This document shows, piece by piece, positions 36,582 to 48,598 of a DNA stretch of 62,500 nt. The stretch comes from Tubiluchus corallicola (lineage: Eukaryota > Priapulida > Priapulimorpha > Priapulimorphida > Tubiluchidae), in assembly GCA_030141605.1 (NCBI GenBank), contig JAQGDQ010000062.1, positions 1 through 62,500 on the forward strand, read 5' to 3'. Each line of letters begins with the position of its first letter. Position 1 is the stretch's first letter. A model generated the notes under the pieces. That model did no database searches. It was not told the DNA's origin and saw only the letters and a program-made list of their open reading frames with translations. The position numbers and the translations under genes were made by a program.

Positions 36582-38966
36582 GCGCGTTCAGACGTAGAGA
36601 CTTCTCTCGCAATTTTGCTGCACAACTTCTCTCTGAGAGTAAAGTTGCAACGTGTGAACGGTTTGGCAAGTTGCGAGAGGAGCTTCCAAGCCGTTCACAC
36701 GTACAACCATTTGCGAGAGAAGTTGCTAAGCCGTTCACACGTGCAACAAGTTGAGAGAGACGTTGCCAAGCCGTTCACTCGTACAACTTTACTCTCAGAG
36801 AGAAGTTCACAACAAAATGCTTGAGAAGTCTCTACGTCTGAATATCAGTGGCACCATAAGCAAGATTTAAAGATATTCTGTACCACTGTTGTTCCAGTAA
36901 TAGTTCGGCGGAGAGCGACATAGCTGTTGTACACAATTGCTGCAGACATTGTTGATATGTGATCATAATTGAATATGAAGGCTAAGTGATTCTGCAAATT
37001 CATAACCCAGACTATTGTTCGGGGTAAACCTCTCCTCATAAACCCTGCCTCTACTATTAGGTGACTGTGATGCGAAAACGAAGAAAACGAAGTTTGGTCA
37101 AGCTGGGCCTGCTTTGCCCTGCCTTCATATTTTATACTTTTTTTTGTAAATATCATTTTAATAAATGTTAAGTACTAAATAAATATCAAATAAAAATCGT
37201 TATTACCGACCATCAGCCGGAGGCACTTGCAGTTTTTTCAAAACTATCAGTTTTTGTCAGGAATTATGCAACCACTTAACACTTCCTGCCAAAGTTTGCA
37301 TCAGACAGGCGTAGACTATAAAATGGTTCACCTCTGCACCAATTTCGCTCGTCAGGGGACGATAATGTATAGGTAATAAATCCAAGTCTGGCTAAGAAAT
37401 GTCTGTTGAGCCATGATCTCATCATAAAAACAGATTTATGACTGAGGACTGAGAAAGCGAAGCACCATAAAAACACAAACACCCACATAAAGAGACATCT
37501 TTATTTACACTGGCGTTTCTGGCGTTTTAACATCTACATCAGCGTCATAGTTTCATTTAAAAGGACTATCGATGGTATCCGATTCCCTGGCACGTTACAT
37601 CCATCTACGTTTAGTTACGCCCCGCCGTTAGGTACAGCTTGCAGAATATCAGAATGCAAAAACATAGCTAAGGACAATTTTAAGTAAATTTTGGGAATAA
37701 AAGGTTATTGTATTTACGCTCTGCATAATATTGCATGCTGGACAAGACTGAGGCTTCCTGCAAACCATAACTTGTCTATGACTTATGTAACACTTTCAAC
37801 TGGAGTGCATTTGAAAAACTCATCAGTGCAGAATGGTTCTTCGTGAAATGATCTTTTTGCTTAAACGTTTAAGTCTCATTGCTCGTTCACAGGAGTGCTC
37901 TCATTCCGTCCTTCAATCTACAGTTTGTATCAGGTGTTGAGTTCAAGAATATTCAAGTTGGATCTTATGGTGCGTCTCTCGCGACTTGTTGCAACGTGTG
38001 AATGGCTTGCCAACTTCTCTCGGAGGTAACTTCCCTCGAATGAAACTATGACGCTGATGTAGATGTTAAAACGCCAGTTCGAATAAGGACGTAAATAAAG
38101 ATGTTTCTTCATGTGGGTGTTTGTGTTTTTATGAAGTTTCGTTTTCACAGTCCTCAGTCATAAATCTGTTTTTACGATGAGATCATGACTCACCAGACAT
38201 TTCCTAGCCACACTTGAATTTAATGCCTATACATATCGTACCTCGACGAGCGAAATTGCTGCAGAGGTGAACCACTTATAGTCTACGCCTGTCTGATGCA
38301 AACTTTGGCAGGAAGTGTTAAGTGGTAGCATAATCACTGACAAAAACTGATAGTTTTGAAAAAACTGCAAGTGCCTCCTGCTGATGGTCGGTAATAATGA
38401 TATTTATTTAGTACAATTTATTTAGTATTATTAAAATGATATTTACAAAAAAAGTATAAAATATGAAGGCAGGGCAAAACAGGCCCAGCTTGACCAAACT
38501 TCGTTTTCTTCGTTTTCGCATCACAGTCACCAAATAGTAGAGGCAGGGTTTATGAGGAGAGGTTTACCCCGAACAATAGTCTGGGTTATGAATTTGCAGA
38601 ATCACTTAGCCTTCATATTCAATTATGATCACATATCAACAATGTCTGCAGCAATTGTGTACAACAGCTATGTCTCTCTCCACCGAACTATTACTGAAAC
38701 AACAGTGGTACAGAATATCTTTAAATCTTGCCTATGGTGCGTTTAGACGTAGTGACTTCTGTTGCGCAACTTGTTACGCAACTTCTCTCTGAGAGTAAAG
38801 TTGTACGAGTGAACGGCTTGGCAACTTCTCTCTCAACTTGTTGTATGTGTGAGCGGCTTGGCAATTTCTCTCGCATCTTGTTATACGTGTGAACGGCTTG
38901 GCAGCTTCTCTTGCAACTTGCCAAACCGAGACGAGACGAGAAGTCTTTACGTCTGAACGCGTCATT
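36582..38966. mobile_element. Giant inverted repeat (2.4 kb) with foldback-type ends
   Basis: Arms of about 700 bp (36848-37555 and 38045-38740) are near-perfect reverse complements. They share, among others, CAGACTATTGTTCGGGGTAA on the left and its complement TTACCCCGAACAATAGTCTG on the right. They enclose about 490 bp. Outside the arms lie terminal blocks R1 (36582-36845) and R2 (38741-38966), built from units like AAGCCGTTCACACGTACAAC. The outermost ends read CGCGTTCAGACGTA on the left strand and as its complement on the right. A third fragment of the end repeat (37975-38030) lies in the spacer. R1 is itself palindromic. This suggests two head-to-head copies of one DNA transposon. Confidence 0.88.
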
Positions 38967-40804
38967 AGAACGAAAGAAAGAAGACAAATAAGCTTGAGTG
39001 CACTCATACCTAAGTGACTTCCTATATACAAGTGTTTTCATGTTTGCATCCAGTGGGAACGTTCGCGCATGCAATTTATGTTAATGTGAATAGGGGAATA
39101 GGTGAATATAGGTGTTGGTAAAAGCTGACAATTAACACTAATGTGCAGCTAGAAGCTCTTATAGCTATGATAATAATGGCGTATAAATATTAATGAAGTG
39201 CCGCAATGCCTCAGCTAAAATGACTTCTCACGAGGATGAAGCGTTTCTATTCAAGCATCTGCTGCCATGATAAACTCGCTTAAGAAAGAGCCCACTGCCT
39301 ATGGGAAAACGTATGATTGCTCTTTTAAAATAATCAGAAACTGTCATTTTGAGAAAACTATTCATTCGGGTAGTTCTGCGTAGTATAATAATGACACACT
39401 GCATTCACGCATCATGCTGCTTTATTATTCAGCATATTTCTAAAATAAAACAGTTTTGCATACATGTGGAAACTGTAAAAAATGTAAACGGAATGCATGG
39501 AAATCACATAAGCAGCTGTGGAACTCGCCATCATTGTCACTTAAAAATAAGGGAAAACAGAAAACACTTTCCACGATCAATTCTTACTAAAGTCATTGCT
39601 AAGTTGCTAACAATGTACTGATCTGCATTTAGTGCAGCAACACCTGTATATGTGGCTTGTCTAATGATTTTTAATTTCCTTTCAAAAATGGATTAAAAAA
39701 TTCAGAAATTGTGAACGAATTTCATCACTAAGAGCGTTAGTAAGCAAGAAAGTTTTAATCAATTAAATTAAGAATTAACAATTTTTTCGAGAAATTGTTT
39801 TTTTTTTGTTTATTTTATTCTGACATGATTTTGTCAAACAATTTCACTCCAAAAGAGGTCTTCTAAGAGAGTTTGTCCTAGAAGTCTGATTTGAATTGCA
39901 CTTGTAGAGGAGTATGTGAAAAAAGCTCGATTTTTCATAAGTTTGTGGGAGAGACATCGGACTGGTTCTTAATTAAACAAATACGTGGGAGTGTATATAG
40001 TCTAGTATGGTTTTTATAGAGAAAGATGCATAACGCTTAAGTCTACGAGTTGATAATTAGAATGGTTTGCTGTTACTGAAACATATAATTTAGACTAAAT
40101 TTTGACTCTTAACAAAAACTTCATAACCATTGGATTAAAAAGGAGTGGCCACCCAAATAAAATTTATTCAATTCACAAGATTTGTCGCAATTACATAGTT
40201 ACTTCTTATAACAGCAGTAAACCTAATTATAGATACACATCAGCACATAACCAAATAAAAACTATTGAAGAAAGGGGGAAAAATTAACCTAACGAATTAG
40301 GCGGATCATATGACGTCTGCTTGTAGGAAAAGCAACCGTCAAATGCTCACCTGTACAAGGGTGACGAAGGAATTTATAGCTTTGGAATGAAGCCCGTATA
40401 AATAATTCAAGGTTAACTTAATTGAATGACTCTAGGTAAATTTGCAAAGGTTATAGAACCGGAATAAACTAGTTTGCAATGCTGTAAATGAAAGGTATAA
40501 TAGCAGAGTAGAACTCAATCACGGGAATCCGTGACAGAGTGGTGTAAACAATGTATTCCTAGGTTGTGGGAATCTGTGAGAAGAAAGCAGGATCCACGCG
40601 AAAAAATTTTGTGCGGCTGAGCTGTTGGCTGAGAAATTTTCTTCATAGGCAGATGGACATCCCCAAATATTTCTTTTTACTTTCATGCGTAACTAATACT
40701 GAAAAGTTTCAAAAACATGGGCAGAAAACAAAATTAGATTTTCTTTAAATTGCAGTTTTAATCTTTGGTAATGAGACCCAATGACTCTGACATCTTTTTT
40801 TCAG
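38967..40804. other. End of the intron, no gene seen
   Basis: No conserved exon before the acceptor at 40795-40804. A pyrimidine tract (TCTTTTTTTCAG) directly precedes the final neuropeptide exon. Confidence 0.45.
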
Positions 40805-41038
40805 GAAGGATTTTGGGGCGAATTCGAAGAAAACAAAAACATGTATCCTCGAGAAAGGACGGATGATCTGAGCGAGCTGGCAGCTCCGCCCATTTCAATT
40901 TCAGACTACTGGTCCAGTCCAAGCAAACGATTTGGCGCCCTCTATCAAAGACCGCAGAGACGAAGATATCACGTGAAGTGTCTTATCAACCCCGTGACGT
41001 GTTACGGAGATGAGGACAAGAAAAAGAGTCACCAATAA
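40805..41038 (+). CDS. AstC: Allatostatin-C-like neuropeptide precursor, last exon
   Basis: After TTTTTTTCAG the phase-0 exon encodes 77 residues and a stop. The first part is acidic (EGFWGEFEENKNMYPRERTD, then DLSELAAPPISISDYWSSPS). A KR site follows, then FGALYQRPQ, then RRR, then the peptide YHVKCLINPVTCY, then GDEDKKKSHQ. The Cys-x6-Cys ring with an internal Asn-Pro (C-L-I-N-P-V-T-C) and a C-terminal aromatic is the signature of allatostatin-C (PISCF-type) peptides, which signal through somatostatin-like receptors. The tribasic site frees the N terminus. Two features are unusual. The last residue is Tyr where the family normally has Phe. The ring is followed by a GDED extension before the basic residues. 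Joined to exon 1 it gives 120 residues, a normal length for this family. Confidence 0.78.
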   Translation, partial: EGFWGEFEENKNMYPRERTDDLSELAAPPISISDYWSSPSKRFGALYQRPQRRRYHVKCLINPVTCYGDEDKKKSHQ

Positions 41039-41077
41039 AGACATTTAGATAACTTTAGTTTACTTGTTACCTTTTCT

Positions 41078-41083
41078 AATAAA
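41078..41083 (+). other. Polyadenylation signal of the neuropeptide gene
   Basis: AATAAA 40 bases after the stop codon of the last exon, in a short AT-rich 3' UTR. Confidence 0.75.
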
Positions 41084-43538
41084 TGAATTTGAAGCATCAA
41101 ACTGAAAATGATTTTTCCAAAACAATGTTAGAGTAAGTCAAGGTGATACAATAATAATAAAACAGAGTTGGCTGTAAGCTTATTGGCACACATGATGACA
41201 TAACGTGGAGATTTTAATGAAAACGCTATGACTTAAGCAGTTATTTAAGTTATCGAAATACTTCAATAATCCGCCGATTTTTACCGAAAAGCCGAGGTTC
41301 AGCACCCCCCCCGGTCAAATCCCCATTCTAAGCTTATAAAATGGGTGTTTAAATATGAATAAGAGAATGTGAACAATAGAATATGAATAAGAGAATGTGA
41401 ATAATAGAATATGAATAAGAGACTAGCAAGCGAGAGATATCCTGGGTTAACATTTTATTAAATTCCTCAATTCTTCATATTGTTTTTATAGTCGTTTCCT
41501 CAATCTCTAATAAAGTCCATAAACTTTCTGCAAAGTCTGAGAAGTCTCACAGTTTACTTTCTGTAAGGAGGTTTTGGTGTTAGGACCATCACCAGCCGAG
41601 TACATTCTCACTTACACAAAGAATATTTGCGCAGTTGTTGGAGAGGGATGTGGCATTTAATATCAATTATCGTATTTTTATTTCACTTATTCATGTACCT
41701 TAGGCTGGCTTTCTGCTTTCTTGCATTTCATGCACCCAAGTACTCGTAGATGTGTAAGAGTAATTAGTAGTGAATACTTACTTATTCCTCTTAAATGACA
41801 TTCCCATCCCTTAGGACTTTTGTATATAATAACATCTATTACGATGTAGAATAAGCGCATGTTGAATTGCTACTCTCTAATTAGAATATAGATTACTTTT
41901 CGTTTGTAATTGTTCGAATAAAATGTGTTTGCGTAATTTGAAACTTCTGCGTGTTAGTGTTTACTAAATGATAAAGAATTTTAGCTAGTTTTGCTAAATG
42001 CTTGTATGAAGTCTTGTTTAATAGATTAATTCAAAATCGGACAGTATTTATAAAAGTCTCAGCGTTGAAATTGCCTTTGGGGAACAAAAGTTTCCTTTTA
42101 TAAAAACACAAGTTGTGAAACATCGTTGCATTGTACAGCTTTATATGTTACGGTGTTAGATGCTATAACACAATCGTAACCTAAACGAATTAGTAAATTG
42201 GCGCGACATTTACCTCACAGGCTTACACAGTTATACGAAGTCGTCTCAAAATGACTGAAGAGAAGCAAGACTACCTTAAATCACGTGAAGCTGCTTAAAA
42301 ACATGCCAAGACCTGACGATGTTCTCGGAAAAAAGCAAAGTTGTTTGATAGCCTCGTGGCATATAATGCGTCAGAAATGAACTGACAATGTGTGAGGGTG
42401 TTTGAAACTGTCTCACGGCAGAAAAAGTTATCTGATATAATATATGTGAAGCTATCTGAAAACGTTTGAAGTTGTTTAAAAGTATACAAAATAAGTTGTG
42501 AATGTATGAAGGTGTCTAACATTCTGTGTGAAACTAGCTGTATGAAGATAATGAATCTATCCGAGTCCATGAGTCCCACTGACAGTTATAGAGCAGATTA
42601 CGTTAAGTAAAGACATTAACAAACTTTACTATCATTAATAATAGTGTAACGTAGACTATCAAAGACGCGTGATTTTTTTTTAAAATCAACATCGAGGTTT
42701 TAGTTTTCACTTATTCATAAATTACTATTTTGTTTTATTCGATACTGGATGTATATTTTAGAATAAATATTTGTTTTCTAAACCCACGCTTGGCTGTTAA
42801 ATAAATTTTGATTTACTTTGCACATCATGATCATAATCATTTTCGCAGATCATTACATCATTTTTATGTAATCATTTTGCCGTAACAGTCAGAGTGAAGA
42901 TTGTTCCACGTTTTATAAATTAAGATGAAAAATACAAAATGGAGAAAAAACAGTTCGTCTTAGAGAAGTGTAACATCCTAGTGATAAAGATATCAAAATC
43001 TTCATTGGTATAAGTGCATTTTAGTTTATTTAAAAATTTCGACACACAATTTCTTCATAGCTACTATGGACTGTGCATTTCATGCATGTAATAGTTATTT
43101 ACATACAAATAAATTTTCACACCTTTCCAGTGTAATTTCTATCAATAAATATGTGTCAAACGATGCAGGATAATTTTATATCATTTTGTATAGTAATCCT
43201 GCTAGAATAGAATGACGTTTCAATAGGCCTAAAAGACATAGATAATACTTCTCTTATTTATGGGGAATAGAAAGTAACTATGTCAATAAAGATACTTGTA
43301 CTTGTCTTTCTGTTTAATAAAAGACCAGCAAAGGTTCTGCAGGGAAAGACAGGATCCTCAATAACTCAGCACAAAAGAGGTGATAATCTCTCAGTGGGTG
43401 GGTGTAAAAGACTGTGGTCCCAAGGGAGGGTTACGCAAGAGCAGCTCTTCTTTTCACAAATAAAGAGTGGAGGGACATCAAGGGGCCAGTTTGCTGAAGA
43501 ACCTGAAGTATTCGTAACACTTGCTGTATTCGTCTAAG
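41084..43538. other. Intergenic, nothing but short repeats
   Basis: Apart from a 28 bp tandem repeat at 41352-41422 I see no feature. A possible acceptor (GGTTCTGCAG) at about 43330-43340 could lead into the 5' UTR of the 43.5 kb ORF. Confidence 0.4.
41352..41422. repeat. 28 bp tandem repeat, 2.5 copies
   Basis: Unit starts AATATGAATAAGAGAATGTG and continues AACAATAG or AATAATAG. Confidence 0.9.
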
Positions 43539-43985
43539 ATGGAGGAAGATACACAATTCAACCTGAGCAGTAAATTTGATGTGAGTGCGATGAAAGACTT
43601 ATTAAACGTGTCTAATGGCAAGTTTGAGAGATGCTGTGCACACGTGCGTTATCTTCAAGGTGCTGTAGATGATCTTAAGGTGCATTATAAACGCGCCATC
43701 GCATCGGGAAACATGATGGTGCAATACAAGTGTAAAATCAAATTGTCAATAGTAATGGGATTAAAATGCTATATGCACGATTATGCGTGTGAGATGGCTC
43801 ACCAGGTGGCAGATTTGACATTTCGTCTGGGAACGTCTAGTCAAGGGCAGTTAAGCAACGGGACGGAAGACGCGCTGTCTAGCGACAGTGAGAGTGTTTA
43901 TGATGACTATATCGACGGGGGCGATGGAAGTGACGGCGATAGTAGCGATGATGATAATAATGAAACAAATCGAAGTGAAACGTGA
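43539..43985 (+). CDS. Unrecognised 148-residue protein with acidic C-terminal tail
   Basis: The ATG at 43539 sits in a good context (AAGATGG) and opens 148 codons. The frame extends only six codons further upstream without a better start. Residues about 15-95 look like a compact helical domain with five Cys: DVSAMKDLLNVSNGKFERCC, then VRYLQGAVDDLKVHYKRAIA, then KIKLSIVMGLKCYMHDYACE. Residues about 105-148 are Ser/Asp-rich and disordered (SSDSESVYDDY, GDSSDDDNNE). No signal peptide or membrane segment, so probably nuclear or cytosolic. The spacing around HYKRAIASGNMMVQYKCKIK faintly recalls the IER2/IER5 N-terminal domain, which is also intronless, but identity is far too low to claim it. It could be a lineage-specific gene. 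A shorter frame overlapping its end is a shadow. Confidence 0.6.
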   Translation: MEEDTQFNLSSKFDVSAMKDLLNVSNGKFERCCAHVRYLQGAVDDLKVHYKRAIASGNMMVQYKCKIKLSIVMGLKCYMHDYACEMAHQVADLTFRLGTSSQGQLSNGTEDALSSDSESVYDDYIDGGDGSDGDSSDDDNNETNRSET

Positions 43986-46900
43986 GATTTGCAGTTACAA
44001 GACCGGTGTGCAGAACTGTACAGTGTTTCGACATCAAGGGTTGTTTTTGAAAAAAGGACAAATATTTAGCAACGTTTCTAATCATGGGCAAAGGCAGAGA
44101 TAATTCAATTAAATTTAAAATTTTTTTATTTAACTCAATATCAGTTTGAAAGAATATGCAATTATACAGTAGCAACTTCAATATGCAAATGAGAAAGATT
44201 CTCTGTTTGCCACTTCATCAGCTACCCCTTAGTAATAATCTAAAGACTATAACATGTTAAAAAAACTTATAGATACATGACGAAGCTACTCACATTTTTC
44301 TTTTTATGTATATAACAATGAAAAGTTGCCTTTGTAAAAGTTAATAATATGCTAAGTAGTGGTTGAATCCATCCAAGATTCTGCACAGCTACAACTCTTA
44401 CTTTGATTGTTATAATGTTTTGCTATACGAATAATTATTTCTTATCTGCAAAGCGTTGATATAGTAATAGAGTAATAGACAAAGTAATATGTACACGTTA
44501 TGTAACTATGAGAGTATGTACCCCATTAAAAACTGCTCTTAACTCTTAACATGTACGGTTATCGGTATGATGTCAGTTGAATGTCACATTGAGAATTCGG
44601 TTCCGTCCGTCAAAATTCATTAATTTTATCCGAATTTTTATCATGTCGTGCTATATAAGTCTGATTTCACAATTTGTATAGGTTGGTCAAAATAGAATAG
44701 CTAAAACTTACGAAATAAAATTCACCTGTTTCTAATCTAAAATGTGTCTAGTTAACATAGCATGCAAAGATTGCATTAATTTTGCAAATGAATACGAATT
44801 TGAGATTGACTAAAAACAGAAGAGGCTTATAAGTTAAGTGGTAGAACATTAAAGTTTAGAAACGCTCAATTGTCGAGTAAACTTATATTAAATCAGATTC
44901 TAATAATTATATTTTATGATTGTTAATGATGTTTTCTTACGATAGGAGCTCGAAAAATATGATTATTTGTCTACGTGTTAGATTAAAAGTATAGTTTCGT
45001 TACATAAGAAAGAAAAACAATTTATTTAGTGCACAAACACTTACAAGCCAATCACTTGCTTTCTGTACGTTTCAAACTACTAACTTCTCCGCCAGTGGCT
45101 CAGCACAAAAACAGTTCTGTGTACTAGTCCTCAGAATTGTGGACTTGTAAAACCTAAAAGGAAAATAGTCTCACAGAAAAGTTTCCCGATATCCGCAATC
45201 TATCCGCGCAGGTAGTATGGAGATTATCATGAGGTAGTTACATCAGTTGCAGACATTGGACAGACACAATCCTAAAATAAAAGACAACTGCCTCAGTTGG
45301 CGCAGCAAAAACTATACACTGCTATGCAAGTGGCTTAATTTTGTCAGCACCCCTTTCGGCAGAGGTCTAGTTTGCAACAAAAGTATGATAAATCCTAATC
45401 GTGGTGATGCAATCGTACCAAAAGCATGCACCGTGCTAGACAGAAATAGAATTAATAGATGAATAACACTTAGCAGAGATGTTTTAGTAGGTTCGGATCG
45501 CATATATAATTTTTTAGCAATATGAATATAAAAGCAGCAACATGGCAGCCGGTAAGCCAAACAGAAGCAATTTTTTGGCAGTCATTCATTCAGTTGGTAT
45601 ATGACACTTGTGAATATTAACAACAAGTGGCAGGTGATGAAGGAAAACTGAATATGTGTCATTCCATTTAAACCTGGGTCTCTCATTTGAAAAGCTGACA
45701 ATTTTGTTGTTCATTTTAGACAAGCCAACAAAATAAAATTAAGTTAGCAAGATTATATTATAGTTACGTGTATAATTTCATATAAATGCACATTTCCATA
45801 TACATGACGAATGCGTATATAAACTACATACCTTATACATTCCAACGTAATTTCTAATATCTCTAACAGTTACTCTTTCACTGATTTGCACTTAAATTGA
45901 TAGATTTTGTTAATTTATAAGGCGCGCACGCATATCATTTCACAAGAATAATTCGGTTAAATTAATAAACGTTTTAGCTGTTAGAGATTTGCAAAAGGCA
46001 ATTTAATACTAAATAATCCGTGCTATACACATGTTAATTCCTTCAACAATTAAATTATCTAGAAAAAAACGCTCTAACACCTTTTTAAAGTTTTAAATTT
46101 ATTTTTAATAATTTCCCTTGCAAATTGTAATTCTGTTTTAGATTTGCCAGGTAGATACTTTCCCTAAGAACACTTGCGTAGCTAAATTGTGGAAATTCGG
46201 TTCGTTGTTTATGCACAGAGCTAACAGGAAAATTTGTTGCAATTTCGACATTTTGCATTGCTACGTCGAACTGCAGTTGGATGTGTGTCAGCGTAAATGT
46301 GCCACTTTGTCAGACACTTAAAGATTCATTCCTCTCTAAATATACTACTCTGTAAACAGTTTAAGAACATCGCAGTTAAGTGCCAGACTGTGACATAGTG
46401 CTGCAGGTTAACAACTTAACGTACACAACCAAGCGTTAATTAAACTTAATGACTGTCAACTAGAAGGGTCAGTTGAGGTACAATATCCATTCACTAAACA
46501 TTAAGGTCAAGAACTAGGACACTTGTTAAACGGTAAATCACATGCACTGAAAAGAAAACGTTAATACTTTGAAAACTGCGATATTTCTGCTTGTGCTAAT
46601 TTTGCCAAGGTTAGTCTTACGTGTTTTTAACTATTAACTGTTTTATAAAATACGTTTCTTGTGAATTGTGACTCGTAGCAGTTAATAATTTATACTGGAT
46701 CACTAAGTATAAGCGTTGTTACCTCTGTTTATAAATAATCACTGTCATGACAACGGCAACAGAAAATATCTGTGCCTTTGTGGGTGCGTGTTTTGTATAC
46801 GGCTTTATATATCATGTATACGGCCGGTATTATATAACGTTTCGCGGATATAGAACTCCAGCACCAACAGGTTTATTATCGTCTTTGACGTTTCATGCAT

Positions 46901-48471
46901 GAAACGAAGGTTTCGATTTGGTTTCTGCTTATTTTAATTATCATTTATTCGTATAAGTTCAGCGCATCAGTTCCAAACAATACAGTCACGTTAGAGAATT
47001 TGTACAAAAAAACAAAACAAAAGAAAAATATTAGCCTTATCATAACACACTCGCACAACAAACAAAAAGAAAAGTAGATGGTAAATTTAAGCCTTGAGAA
47101 ATTAAAACAGACTGTCCTATCAAAAATTGACGAACATACTTTGACAATTACAATTACGAATTCTCCAACATGTCAAAATTCGGACGAAACTTACTGGTAC
47201 ATATATATCAAGTATATCGTTCAGTTTGACGTCAGTTAAAAAGCTGAAGTTGCTATTTTCATACAAACGGTAACAATAGCTGCGACTACGATATGGTGAA
47301 TTCTAAAGTTTTCTCACGTCAAAATTGTTGTTATTGTTGGCTGCTTTTCGTTTAGTGTAGGAATCGTCAAGAGTGGTGATAAAGTTATTGAAGCTAAAGG
47401 GATAGGAGGCAAAATTTGCATTTCGGGCATTCTCGCTGGTTTTTTTTCTAGCAAAATTTACATATACTTACTTTGAGAAAACTAGAATATGCCAAAGGTA
47501 GAGGAGGTAATGTTGCGTTGTTCTTAGGGTGTTGAAAGTCTGTTTAGAATTTGAAGGCCCTCCTCAATACCCAGTCGACCTTTTTGCCGACCAAACTCAC
47601 TTGAGTTTTCGCAAAATGTTACTGATTTACCATGTACGTTTGTGAGGGCCTTTATAGGGAGTCCTTCCTCGGGTGGGGGTTGTTCTTTTGATAACGCCTC
47701 CTTTCAGTACGAATGGTAATATTGTAGTGCCGCGTCCCTTTTCATTTAGCACCTATACTTGTTGCCCTATAGAAAAACTCGTGCTTCTCGCTCATTGTTA
47801 TTGACTTATTGTCTTTCTTTTTGTTTGAGCCACATGTGTAGTTTCGTATCATTTAACCAGAATCTTTCCTCTGTCGGTGGAATCGGTTATATTGTTGTTG
47901 TTTTTGTTGTTGATGATGATGATGCTGATGACGACGACGATGATGATGATGATGATGCAACAGCAATTACTTATTATTTAAACAGACTGCGTCTGATGCA
48001 TTATTCCGCAAACATTTTATAGTCTTGTCCTAATTAGTATTGGAAATGTTACAATAGGTTATATTGATCCCTTTATTATATATTTTTTGAAGAAATCGAG
48101 CCCTGGAGATTCTGTAACCATCGCTGTAAATTGTACATAAATTTGATACTGAAAGTTCGCTAATTGATCAGTGAACAGCAGAAAACTTAAAGATTCGTCA
48201 TTTTGATATTTGATACCTGGCAAGAAAGAATCAGCTGCTGGCAGGCACTTTACGAGACAATTTGTGAGAAAACCAACAGCCAGTAAACTAACATTAACGC
48301 GTTAATAACCTATAAAATGAAAATAAGTATGGGACATATCTAGTGGGGAAAATGATTTCGATTCGAATTCTATGTGCCAGATGTCGTTTTCATTAGTACT
48401 TTTGTTTTTATTAACTTGTTGTTTTTTCGTTATTGTTTTCAAAAGTTTATAAGTGCTAAGCAGACATTAAG
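43986..48471. other. Intergenic, nothing firm
   Basis: An ATTAAA at 44108 may serve as the poly(A) signal of the 148-codon ORF. A 60-codon frame at 46895-47077 begins with a hydrophobic stretch (VSIWFLLILIIIYSY) but has no other support. A GAT/GAC tract lies at 47909-47957. Confidence 0.4.
47909..47957. repeat. (GAT/GAC)n trinucleotide tract
   Basis: About 16 GAT/GAC/GCT triplets. Confidence 0.85.
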
Positions 48472-48501
48472 ACAGTTTACAAAGACGTCTTTGTAAACTG
48501 T
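48472..48501. other. Perfect 30 bp palindrome
   Basis: ACAGTTTACAAAGAC is followed with no spacer by its exact reverse complement GTCTTTGTAAACTGT. It lies 24 bp before an (AAT)n tract. Purpose unknown. Confidence 0.9.
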
Positions 48502-48524
48502 ATATTTTTAAACGAAATAAACTC

Positions 48525-48598
<74 letters not shown>
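48525..48598. repeat. (AAT)n microsatellite, ~24 copies
   Basis: An uninterrupted AAT array. Confidence 0.97.

Noticed and set aside
46895-47077. 60-codon frame beginning with a hydrophobic, signal-like stretch
   Set aside because: Hydrophobic starts arise easily in AT-rich DNA. It has no processing sites, domain, poly(A) signal or conserved context.
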